DNA of 64,000 nt from contig NC_049982.1 in assembly GCF_000003815.2 (NCBI RefSeq), positions 28,334,329-28,398,328 on the forward strand, read 5' to 3'. Below, piece by piece: positions 53,618-60,818 of this stretch (its first letter is position 1; the number at the start of each line of letters is the position of its first letter). The stretch comes from Branchiostoma floridae (lineage: Eukaryota; Chordata; Leptocardii; Amphioxiformes; Branchiostomatidae). The notes under the pieces were generated by a model. The model had not been told where the DNA came from. It did no database searches and worked only from the letters and a program-made list of their open reading frames with translations. The translations under genes and the position numbers were made by a program.

Positions 53618-56218
53618 AACATCGTCAGTGTTAAAACATCAGATGCCATAGAACATTTTCAGTAGAATGATCGATGTACAGCGCCGCCTTTCAGCTTTGA
53701 GCGGAGTTGCAGGTCGATAGGCTTTGAACAGAGATTGGATCTGATGCCCACTGGGGGCACCTTTTACCCGTTGCTGACGTCACGCTTTCGTTCAGGTCAC
53801 GTGAAGTAGGCTTTGCGTCATTTGAAATTGAGAAGGACAAACCGAAAGATTGTTGGTAAGCGTTAATATTGTGTTCGGAAAATAACGTTATCATGTTGAT
53901 TACCGTCACAAATGAACCTTATGTGAATGTTACAATAATGACGTCTATACTCTGACGGTAGTTCACCTTTATCCGAGGGATGACATATATCCGCTATATC
54001 TAAAAACAAAGTACTATAGGATATGACGTTTACGGACGGTGGCCTTCAATATTGCAGTTAGAAATAACCATCCGTAGACTTGATATACCTAGATTCAACG
54101 TTTTCAGATACAACGGATGTTGGTTACCCAGCGGATAAAGTTGGACAAGCTATCGTTACGTACCAGAATTCGCCGTCGTCCCTTTTGACCACGCCCAGTT
54201 CTTCCTTTCTCTCCTCGGTTACGCCTTCCCATTGGGGTGATCTAGAGCAGGGATAAGAAACCATGTGACGCATTCTCGTAGTAAACGTTTTGCTTTAAAA
54301 ACAGTATTGTATTAGCTTTTGCTTTGGTCTGCGTCACATTTCCAAATCAGGGTTCGGTCGGGCAGTTTTCGGGAACGAAAAGTATTAATATAAAGACGCT
54401 TAACTAATTACACAAGGCGTCAAGAAAATAGTCTTGTGCATTATTTGTGTATATTTTGACAGTGAAATGTCTATTTTTCGTTTCCATAAACCGACCGGGC
54501 CCCGGTTTGGAAATGTTACGTTAGCCTTAGATCGGTAATGTCTAGCTCTGCTGTATTGTTTTAAAACATATACAAGTCTTCTATGATTCAGGTTGGTTGC
54601 ACCTTTGTCTGTGTAACATCATTGCGCTCTTAATCAGTAATCAAGCAAGGTTTATGTTGCAGTATGTGTATCGTCTTTACCTTTCAAGCAATATTCATGA
54701 CGATGCGACTTTCCAAGTGACATTCCAAGGACTAATCGGGAATAATCGTGCAAGGAGTATGACGTCCATATTAAGACTTCTTAGTCACTTACTCGTCGCT
54801 CCATGGCCCCTTCCATTCAATCTTGCCCCAGGGGTTCCGCACCCGGACGATTTGTGCTTCGTTAACCTGGAAAATAAATAAATAAACATTGAAAATAAAG
54901 GTTTAGACATTAGGAAGACCTCAGGATACACAATAAACATAATTTCAATCCGATAAAAATAATGACATAACAATTAAAAGATTACATCAATGTAGAGAAG
55001 TATACTGCTGTAACTACGTGAGCAAACCCTACTCCCATTTCTCCAAGTATCCTATTACACCATTTCAACCTTACGTGCTTCCACCATGCAATATTCATTG
55101 TCGACTCACACGAAGACAAACAAACACACCAGCTAAAACGAGCCAGACGCTACTTCCGATTCTCCAACTATCCTATTACACTATTTCAGCTTTACGTGCT
55201 CCACTATACAATATCAACTGCAGACTCACCCCAAGGCAAGCACACCAGCTAAAGTGAGAAAATCCTAGCTACTTCCAATTCTCTAAGTATCCTATTACAC
55301 CATTTGAACCTTACGTGCTTTCACTATGCAATATTCACTGCAGACTCACACCACGACAAACAAACACACCAGCTAAAACGAGCCAAACCCTACTTTCAAT
55401 TCTCCGAGTATCCCATTACACTATTTCAGCTTTTCACTGTACAATGTATTGTGGACTCACACCAAGACAAATAAAAACACCAGAGAAAACTAGCCAAACC
55501 CTACTTTCAATTCTCCAAGTATCCCGTTGCACTATTTCAGCCTTCCACTATACAATATATTCACTGTGGACTCACACCAAGACAAAAAAAACACCAGCGA
55601 AAACTAGCCAAACCCTAATTTCAATTCTCCAAGTATCCCATTACTCTATTTCAGCCTTCCACTATACAATATATTCACTGTGGACTCACACCAAGACAAA
55701 AAAAAAAACACCAGCGAAAACTAGCCAAACCCTACTTTCAATTCTCCAAGTATTCCATTGCACTATTTCAGCCTTCCACTATACAATATATTCACTGTGG
55801 ACTCACACCAAGACAAAAAAAAAACACCAGCGATTATAATACTTTTGTTTTGTGGAATAAAAAAAATTATTAAAAAAAAGACACCAGCGAAAACTAGCCA
55901 AACCCTACTTCCGATTCTCCAAGTATCCTATTACAGCAATTCATCCTTACATTCAATCACTATGCATTATGTCACATAATTGCGGACTCACACCAAGGCA
56001 AACAAACAAACAAACTAACACTGCTGGTTACAATATCTCCCTTTTCTATGGAGGTATAGGTAGCAGCTACTACTAGTACAGTTACTACTTCTACTGCTTC
56101 TGATGTGCGTGCATGTACGGTTTAATACTAGACTTACCGTGGCGAACCCAGTAACACTGTAGGCGTGTTGCTGCACAAGGCCGTTAGATTGTACAGCCTC
56201 TAGTCCTGCAGTACCGCC
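42935..56218 (-). CDS. Calpain B, paralogue of calpain A (5' part not in window)
   Basis: Second calpain on the same strand, downstream paralogue of A with the same exon phases. Visible exons: 56138-56218, 54793-54866, 54164-54241, 53358-53530, 52480-52649, 51546-51751, 49891-49945, 47796-47849, 46665-46748, 46319-46376, 46045-46094, 45411-45479, 45068-45149, 44547-44663, 43569-43603 and a candidate last exon 42935-42970. Together they make about 473 residues in one frame. Catalytic His (QQHAYSVTG) and Asn (RVRNPWG) are present; the exons for the start and catalytic Cys were not found between 56219 and 64000. EF loop DANKNGKLESYE is intact. Either the 5' exons lie beyond a TRIM-filled intron, or the gene is 5'-truncated. 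Confidence 0.9.
43569..43603 (-). CDS. Calpain B downstream exon
   Basis: 35 nt, acceptor TTGCAG, donor GTGAGT. It continues the frame as (G)DSPALAGMKGRP. Reading through the donor gives VSTQRF and a stop. It has no similarity to the usual fifth EF-hand, so support is splice sites and phase only. Confidence 0.5.
43755..43925. mobile_element. Diverged MITE in calpain B intron
   Basis: ACGCATTGTGGGTATCTTGT with AAGGCCCCTAG at the left, TTAGGGGCCTCC with ACCTTTGACAAAACGC at the right. Same family as 49602-49813. A separate right end is at 44150-44185. Confidence 0.5.
44223..44454. mobile_element. 232-bp MITE with about 60-bp inverted ends
   Basis: ACACTTTACTTCCAACACT ... TATAGGGACTTACCCCTC at the left and GAGGGGTAAGTCCCTATA ... 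AGTGTTGGAAGTAAAGTGT at the right. Non-coding interior. Confidence 0.8.
44547..44663 (-). CDS. Calpain B EF-hand exon (A exon 19), single copy
   Basis: 117 nt, acceptor CCGCAG, donor GTGAGG. It encodes GVTIDGQLAAKIIRRYADQD and NTISAASFWRIAIRLKAFF. Only one copy is present, unlike the tandem pair in A. Confidence 0.92.
44664..45067. other. Calpain B intron, nothing recognised
   Basis: No repeat or ORF with support was seen. Confidence 0.4.
45068..45149 (-). CDS. Calpain B exon (A exon 18, EF loop)
   Basis: 82 nt, acceptor TTTTAG, donor GTATGG. It encodes ATFNKS, loop DANKNGKLESYE and LREALRDVC. Confidence 0.92.
45411..45479 (-). CDS. Calpain B exon (A exon 17, EF loop)
   Basis: 69 nt encoding [12 protein letters not shown] and KELWNDICGWM. 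With the preceding Asp it makes the loop [12 protein letters not shown]. Confidence 0.92.
45898..46012. repeat. Dispersed repeat shared with 4726-4850
   Basis: CAGTGTCACTGACGAAAGGT and GTTTCCAAAATCATAACCAG match the calpain A intron copy in the same orientation. Confidence 0.5.
46045..46094 (-). CDS. Calpain B exon (A exon 16)
   Basis: 50 nt encoding DPSFTLDVCRDMVMMYD, donor GTATCC, the same donor sequence as in A. Confidence 0.9.
46319..46376 (-). CDS. Calpain B exon (A exon 15)
   Basis: 58 nt, acceptor TGGTAG, donor GTAAGT. It encodes LEPAVDTYELKSVIDVYFK. Confidence 0.9.
46665..46748 (-). CDS. Calpain B exon (A exon 14)
   Basis: 84 nt, acceptor CAACAG, donor GTAAAG. It encodes PTPTLVGEKEDRVRKAFEVI and ASMGGDEE, the first EF-hand helix. 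Confidence 0.9.
46749..47795. other. Calpain B intron with a small hairpin
   Basis: Bases about 47250-47352 form an imperfect inverted repeat around GTACGAATTCTATGAAATTC and GTATTTCATCAAATTCGTAC. 47490-47690 has traces of the CAAAGGTCAA-type MITE family. Otherwise nothing seen. Confidence 0.4.
47796..47849 (-). CDS. Calpain B acidic linker exon, no counterpart in A
   Basis: 54 nt, acceptor ACCCCAG, donor GTACAA, phase 0 on both sides. It encodes PEEVEGEEEKEKEGEEEK, purely acidic and lysine-rich. It fits the frame as a cassette exon, but the low-complexity composition lowers confidence. Confidence 0.5.
47929..48920. mobile_element. 0.99-kb non-autonomous TIR element
   Basis: Inverted ends GATTCCTTTGGATAGAGGAC (continuing TGGGTTGTC) and GACAACCCAGTCCTCTTTCA (continuing AAGGAATC), about 29 bp. 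No transposase-length frame; the G+C-rich interior differs from the AT-rich intron. No clear target duplication. Confidence 0.65.
49602..49813. mobile_element. MITE, best copy of the GTGGGTA family
   Basis: Left TTCCAACTACGCATGCGCAG, GTATTGTGGGTACATGTCAA; right CCTTTGACATATTACCCACA, CGCTGCGCGTGTACATTTGA. About 210 bp, hairpin-forming. Other copies: 562-822, 42230-42470, 43755-43925. Confidence 0.72.
49891..49945 (-). CDS. Calpain B linker exon (A exon 13)
   Basis: 55 nt, acceptor TTCTTCAG, donor GTAGGG. It encodes (E)DAEPEQVIRREQTVEVKK. The charge pattern and phases match the A linker exons, with two more codons. Confidence 0.75.
50731..50758 (-). CDS. Candidate 28-nt alternative linker exon of calpain B
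   Basis: Acceptor TTCGTAG and donor GTGAGT enclose 28 nt that complete the preceding GA codon as Glu and read SNPSGDASH, ending in phase 0. If followed by the next exon (49891-49945), a TGA appears after four codons. It is short and may be chance. Confidence 0.3.
51130..51260. repeat. Short dispersed repeat, paired with 53085-53180
   Basis: AACATGATAGCTCTCCTTGG and TGATTTGTCGGCACC recur, slightly changed, at 53095-53165 in another intron of the same gene. It contains an internal duplication of CCTTGGTGCTGATT. Confidence 0.6.
51546..51751 (-). CDS. Calpain B fused exon (A exons 11 + 12)
   Basis: 206 nt, exactly 105 + 101, the sum of the two A exons. It encodes KKLKKRDVCTRRPAATSGSY, INLREVTKRVKLPPGNYIVM and STFKPNEEADFLLRIYTEK. 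Acceptor TTTAG, donor GTGCGT. Confidence 0.93.
51752..52479. other. Calpain B intron, nothing recognised
   Basis: AT-rich; no element with support. Confidence 0.4.
52480..52649 (-). CDS. Calpain B exon (A exon 10)
   Basis: 170 nt, one codon longer than in A. It encodes [38 protein letters not shown] and GFYIYET. The acidic loop is more strongly negative than in A. Confidence 0.93.
53085..53180. repeat. Second copy of the 51130-51260 repeat
   Basis: CAACATGATAGCTCTCCTTG followed by TGTGATTTGTCGG, as in the first copy. Confidence 0.6.
53358..53530 (-). CDS. Calpain B exon (A exon 9)
   Basis: 173 nt, two codons longer than in A. It encodes MSFQDFLDIWKTLEICHLEP and TAGGCANYR. The acceptor TAG is preceded directly by an 84-bp (CT)n tract; donor GTATGT. 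Confidence 0.93.
53533..53616. repeat. (GA)n microsatellite at a splice acceptor
   Basis: 84 bp of uninterrupted AG. On the coding (minus) strand it is (CT)n ending directly in TAG, the acceptor of the 53358-53530 exon, so it is the polypyrimidine tract of that intron. Confidence 0.97.
53953..54158. mobile_element. Family A hairpin MITE touching a splice donor
   Basis: GACGGTAGTTCACCTTTATC at the left, GCGGATAAAGTTGGAC and CTATCGTTA at the right. Its right end overlaps or abuts the GTACGT donor at 54158-54163. Confidence 0.7.
54164..54241 (-). CDS. Calpain B exon (A exon 8)
   Basis: 78 nt, acceptor CTCTAG, donor GTACGT. It encodes SPQWEGVTEERKEELGVVKR and DDGEF. A family A MITE abuts the donor. 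Confidence 0.92.
54242..54792. other. Calpain B intron, nothing recognised
   Basis: No repeat, RNA or ORF with support. Confidence 0.4.
54793..54866 (-). CDS. Calpain B catalytic-Asn exon (A exon 7)
   Basis: 74 nt, the same length as in A, acceptor TTCCAG, donor GTAAGT. It encodes VNEAQIVRVRNPWGKIEWKG and PWSD. Confidence 0.93.
55018..56010. repeat. Tandem array, about 8 units of 111-120 bp
   Basis: The landmark GACTCACACCAAGACAA recurs at about 55104, 55224, 55344, 55455, 55571, 55684, 55800 and 55985; each unit also has CTCCAAGTATCCTATTACAC. A-run length varies between units, and the last unit has an extra AT-rich insert (about 55837-55880). Confidence 0.92.
56138..56218 (-). CDS. Calpain B catalytic-His exon (equivalent of A exon 6)
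   Basis: 81 nt, acceptor TTTTCAG, donor GTAAGT. It encodes [20 protein letters not shown] and FAT. It is the most 5' calpain B exon seen; the TRIM repeat unit begins about 50 bp beyond its acceptor. Confidence 0.93.
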
Positions 56219-57173
56219 CTGAAAAGAAAGGAGGAGTTACATGAAGGCGCCTTTAAAAAATTGTTTTGCTCCACGTTTGTTGTCCATATGTACGTCTAGC
56301 ATCCAAGTCTGACATGCCATGTCATCAGGGTTAGCCCTTTGTAATAGACACGAGCTAACTGACAGCCCCAACTGTGCGTGTTGAACACAAAATATAACTT
56401 GTCACAGCAGATGAAATGTCCTCTGGCGAAACGTAACGGTGCATCGGTCAATAAAGTTACCATAGCTGTTATCCAGGTTCCCCCTCCCGATATATCAGTA
56501 TAGTTGTGCTAAAATACAGGTTAGGCATCCCTGGTTCGGGCCGCCTTAATATCTTTCTGGCACCACTTCAAGAGCAAAATCTCGAGCAAAGTTCATCATT
56601 GATGATGGGTATTTTGTCTGTTTTGTCGCTTTTCAAAGCACACTTTTACATCGTGGATCACATTTGATCTATTGTTATGTATTAGGTCATACTGACCGAA
56701 TTTTGTCGCTCAACTGTGTCGATCGAGTAAACAAGATCTTGCAATTACGGCGGAAATTGAAGATGTTAAATCAACTGAATATTTTTTGACACAAAATATC
56801 AATTGACAGGTGAAGAGAGTAGAACGGGGGAAATACGATTGCATTTTAAATGCCTTTGGCTAAACTTACACATGATATATAGCAGTGATTTGTACCTTTG
56901 GTTGGTTTTGCTCTAAAATATTGCTTAAAAGAGACCTATAGATAAACAGCGCTGAATGTGGTGTTTTCAGAGCGGTTACACTGATTGACATACGAGTGTT
57001 TAGTGTGCGTTAGTGGCTTTCTGCGGGGGCCTGGAGGCAACAAGTAAGAATGATGATTCTTTTTCGTGTCTATTCTTTCTTTTGTAAAAATGCGACAGTT
57101 TCGACGAAAGTGCGGTGTGTCATTCCAAAAACTTAAAACTGTTGTTGAGCTTTTGTAGAACCCCTCCCGACCA

Positions 57174-57187
57174 GTGGAACGTTCCAC
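57174..57187. promoter_or_regulatory. Palindrome GTGGAACGTTCCAC, heat-shock-element-like
   Basis: Contains nGAAnnTTCn, two inverted HSE half-sites. Conserved in copy 2 (60745-60758). A full HSE needs three half-sites, so function is uncertain. Confidence 0.4.
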
Positions 57188-57189
57188 CG

Positions 57190-57197
57190 TGACGTCA
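57190..57197. promoter_or_regulatory. CRE (TGACGTCA), 53 bp upstream of TRIM copy 1 ATG
   Basis: Perfect 8-bp CREB/ATF consensus. In pseudogene copy 2 the same place reads TGACCGTCA, a 1-bp insertion that breaks the palindrome. Confidence 0.5.
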
Positions 57198-57249
57198 ACA
57201 GGTGTCAACAAGTTTGGTATCGCTGCGTTATATTTGCAGACGAAAAAAA

Positions 57250-59232
57250 ATGGCCTCGAACGCAATCAGCGACATTACCGACGAATTTCTCGTCTGCCAG
57301 GTGTGTCTTGAGGACTTTAAGCAGCCTAAGATGCTGCCGTGTCTTCACACCTTTTGTCAGCCGTGTTTGGAGAGGCTCCTGACCACAGAGCCAGTAGGGA
57401 AACTGGATTGTCCAACATGCCGACAGGACGTGCCCCTCCCAGAAAATGGCGTCCAGGGGCTGAAGTCCAACTTCCTCGTTGGTAAACTGCGCGATATTCT
57501 GCAACAACAGCCGAAAGGAGAAACTTCCGAGGCGAGGGAGGATGGAGTCCCCTGTACGGTCTGTGAGGCCGGGAACTCCGCTCAGTTCTACTGTGTGGAG
57601 TGTCCCGACTACCTGTGTCAGACGTGTAACGATATGCACGGACGGTTCAAAGCTAATCGGTCCCACAAAGTTGTAACAGTTCAAGACCTGCAATCCGGCA
57701 AGGCTGCCGCCGAGCTCCGGGCAAGGGAGACCTCCAAGTGTGAGGATCACCAAGAACTGAACAAGTTCTACTGTGACACCTGTCACCGGGTCATCTGTCT
57801 GCACTGTGTGGTAACGGCGCACAAAGATCACCAGTATGTGGAGATAGAGAAGGCGTCTGAGAGGGAGGGGGCAAATATCAAGGCAAAACTGGCGAAAGTG
57901 AAAAACACAGCAGACCTCCATCAGAACTGGATACAAGACTTGCAGTCAGTAAAGGACGAGTGGTCTTCAGAGGTACAGCGGGCAGAAGAGCAGATCAGAA
58001 AACAAGTCAACTCGATCATGGAGGCCGCGAAGAAGGTGGGAAACGACAGAATCGCTCAGCTTCGCGCCATGAACGCCGCTCGGGAGAAACAGATGGAAGC
58101 AGCCATGGAGGCAGCTGAGATGGACCTGGCCTCAGTAAGGAGCTGTGTCCAGTTCACGGACAACGTGTTGGAGTACGGGAGCCCGGCGGAGCTCATGTCG
58201 GTGGCCGGAGAACTGACCGAACGGTTGGACCAAACCGCGGACGAGAAAAAAGCCGACAAGGCTGAGATGACCAAAGACTTGGTGAACTTGACAGTCGAAC
58301 CTTCGACTTATAACGTTGATCAGGAAGTGTCCAAACTTGTCGGTGAGATCAGGAAAACATTAATCCCGATGTTATCTTCACCTCCAACGTTAACTACGCA
58401 GGTGCGACACAATATGGTGATCGGTAAGGACGCCGGAGCTCTAAAACGCATTAAAGTTGTAGGGGAGAACAGACTTGGACAGTCAAATCATCTGACGTCG
58501 CTTGCTGTCACAGCAGAGGGAGACATTGTAGCAACTGATCATGGCAACTCACGTCTGCAATTTTTGGGCAAAGATGGGTCTTTCAAGAAGAAAGTCGATC
58601 TCAAATTTAAGCCATGGTCTGTGGCGGCACTGACAAACGGTGAGCTGTTGGTGACAGGAGACGGACACAAGATTCACGTACTGGACAAACAGGGGAGGGA
58701 GTCACGTGTCATCCAGGTGACAGGGGCTGCAGAGACAGGTGCAAATACGACAGGTATCGCGGTTGACGGTTTAGGACACATCATCGTCACAATCGGGCAC
58801 CAGGTTTTCAAACTCTGCCCCAGCGGTGACGTCATGATGAGGATTGGGATCAAAGATCAAGGTCAGCAGTATTTTGGCTCCTCCCTCCGTGTGGCCGTCA
58901 ACAGCAGGAACCAGATCATTGTCAGTGATTGGCGCAAGAACAAAATGATGATGTTTGACCCTTCAGGTCGCCATCTGTTCACGTGCGGCTCACGTGGCTC
59001 CGGACCTGGTCAGCTGCACGATCCCCACTGTGTCATAACGGACAGCGAGGACGACATCATCGTGGCTGACTTTTGGAACCACCGTGTTTCCCTGTTCAGT
59101 CGGGACGGCACGTTTATCAGGCACTTGCTGACACAGACTGAACACGGTCTGTGCTATCCAATGGGGCTGGCATTGACTTACGACGGACATCTGATTGTTT
59201 CTGAGAACAATACAATCAATTTTTTCATGTAA
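57250..59232 (+). CDS. Intronless TRIM-NHL protein, probable E3 ubiquitin ligase (copy 1)
   Basis: 660 residues in one exon. RING C3HC4 at residues 16-57 (CQVC, CLHTFCQPC, CPTC); B-box 1 from about 102 (CTVC ... FYCVEC); B-box 2 from about 163 (KCEDH ... FYCDTC ... CLHCV ... HKDH); coiled coil about 205-365; then a beta-propeller of about six NHL-type repeats to the end (for example LAVTAEGDIVATDHGNSRLQ). No filamin domain was seen. TRIM proteins transfer ubiquitin through the RING, and NHL propellers bind proteins or RNA. The start at 57250 (MASNAISDITDEF) is preferred over the in-frame 57202 ATG because copy 2 conserves only the later one. A possible AATAAA is at 59551. Closest to the TRIM2/3/71-like class; the exact orthologue is not assignable. 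Confidence 0.94.
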   Translation: MASNAISDITDEFLVCQVCLEDFKQPKMLPCLHTFCQPCLERLLTTEPVGKLDCPTCRQDVPLPENGVQGLKSNFLVGKLRDILQQQPKGETSEAREDGVPCTVCEAGNSAQFYCVECPDYLCQTCNDMHGRFKANRSHKVVTVQDLQSGKAAAELRARETSKCEDHQELNKFYCDTCHRVICLHCVVTAHKDHQYVEIEKASEREGANIKAKLAKVKNTADLHQNWIQDLQSVKDEWSSEVQRAEEQIRKQVNSIMEAAKKVGNDRIAQLRAMNAAREKQMEAAMEAAEMDLASVRSCVQFTDNVLEYGSPAELMSVAGELTERLDQTADEKKADKAEMTKDLVNLTVEPSTYNVDQEVSKLVGEIRKTLIPMLSSPPTLTTQVRHNMVIGKDAGALKRIKVVGENRLGQSNHLTSLAVTAEGDIVATDHGNSRLQFLGKDGSFKKKVDLKFKPWSVAALTNGELLVTGDGHKIHVLDKQGRESRVIQVTGAAETGANTTGIAVDGLGHIIVTIGHQVFKLCPSGDVMMRIGIKDQGQQYFGSSLRVAVNSRNQIIVSDWRKNKMMMFDPSGRHLFTCGSRGSGPGQLHDPHCVITDSEDDIIVADFWNHRVSLFSRDGTFIRHLLTQTEHGLCYPMGLALTYDGHLIVSENNTINFFM

Positions 59233-60818
59233 AACGCAATTTGAAGACATCCACACGTACTTAATCCATACTTCCAATCTATGCAAGATTTTAATGTCTC
59301 CAAAATGTTTTTTCTTAATGTCATATGCACCCGTGTCAGTAAGACGTCATTTGATTTGATTGTTCAATTTAACTTCACTCCTGTAAAGCCTAGCTATCCT
59401 TAAGTTTGGGATATAATTTCAATACCATCTTGGCCCCCCCTTCATATCAGTATGAAACATAATGGTAAACAATGACATGGCTTTTCTGTTTAGTGTGTCG
59501 ATAGAGCAAATAGGACGTTTCATTATGAATTGACAATTTATGTTAACACTAATAAAATAAACGGCATACTATCTGTAAATGAAGCAATAATTTATACATA
59601 TATTATGTGGTATATCCGACAAGGTCACGTAAATATTTCAAATGCCAGATATAGAACATTTTGCTGTTTCTCTCAGGCCTGTCTCGCTATGCTCATTAAA
59701 TTTCCTCCCAGCAGTCTTTTTTGTCATACATTCCTGTATTCAACGACACTGCAAGTTGAATAATTACATAAGATTGATATAGTCTACTAAAAAGGTAGAT
59801 CAAAAATTGACAGGGACGCACTCCACGTTTGTTTTCCATGCATACGTCTAGAATCCAAGTCTGACATGCCATGTCATCTGGACTAGCCCTTTGTAATAGC
59901 CACGAGCTAGCTGACGGCCCCAACAGTGCGTGTTGAACACAAAATATAGATTATAAGTTTTATAACTAGTCACAGCAGATGAAATGTCTCAGCGAGACAT
60001 CATGGTACAGCAGTCACTTAAAAGTTATTATCATGATAGCTGTTATCCCGTTACCCCTCCCGATTAATCAGTATAGGTGTGCCAAAATACAGATTAGACA
60101 TCCTGGTTCAGGCCGTCTTTATATCTTTTTGGCACCATGACCACATCAAGAGAAAACTCTCGAGCAAAGTTCATTGATGATGGGTATTTTGTGCGTTTTT
60201 TTTGTCGCTTTTCAAAGCGCACTTTTACGTCGTGGATCGCATTAGATCTATTATTATGTATTAGGCAATACAGACCCAATTTTGCCGCTCAACGGTGTCA
60301 ATCGAGTTAAACAAGATCTTGCAATTACGGCGGAAATTGAAGATGTAAATCAGAATATTTTTTGACACAGAGTATCAATTGACGTGTGAAGAGTAGAACG
60401 GGAGAAAGTTGACTGCATCTTAAAAGCTTTTGGCTAAACTTACACACGATATAAATCAGTGATTTGTACAATGGTTTTGCTCTAATATTGCTTAAAAGAG
60501 ACCTATAGATAAACGACAATGAATCTGGTGTTTTCAGGGCGGTTCCACTGATTGACATACCAGAGTTTGGTGTGCGCCAGTGGCTTCCTGCGGGGCGCCT
60601 GGAGGCAGCAAGTAAGAATAATTATGATTCTTTTTCGTGTCTATTCTTTCTTTTGTAAGAATACGACAATTTCGACGAAAGTACAGTGTGTCATTCCAAA
60701 AACTTAAAACTGTTGTTAAGTTTTTGCAGAACCCCTCCCGACCAGTGGAACGTTCCACCGTGACCGTCAACAGATGTCAACAGCTTGGTTTCGCTGTGTC
60801 ATACTTCCGGGAGAGAAA
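59233..60818. other. 3' flank of TRIM copy 1 and 5' flank of copy 2
   Basis: 59233-59817 matches 62801-63395 (3' flank). 59818-60818 matches 56270-57249 (5' flank) and includes the retroposon-B-related block at about 59820-59950. No other gene was seen and no calpain exon on the minus strand. Confidence 0.7.

Larger units (their letters stand above)
56270..57249 (+). promoter_or_regulatory. 5' flank of TRIM copy 1, start of the 3.57-kb tandem unit
   Basis: Homologous to 59818-60818 and to 63396-64000. It starts CTCCACGTTTG and contains a sequence related to retroposon B (TAGCCCTTTGTAATAG ... GCGTGTTGAACAC, 56333-56390). No TATA box was fixed. A heat-shock-type palindrome and a CRE lie within 80 bp of the ATG. 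Confidence 0.7.

Noticed and set aside
53323-53649. Frames encoding (RE)n and (LS)n
   Set aside because: The GA microsatellite plus part of a calpain exon; not separate genes.
53953-54163. MITE creating a new intron (introner-like)
   Set aside because: The intron position is shared with calpain A, so the intron predates the MITE.
57205-57936. Minus-strand ORF of 243 codons opposite TRIM copy 1 (and its equivalent at 60777-61505)
   Set aside because: Antisense of the conserved RING/B-box coding region; both persist only because the sense strand is constrained.
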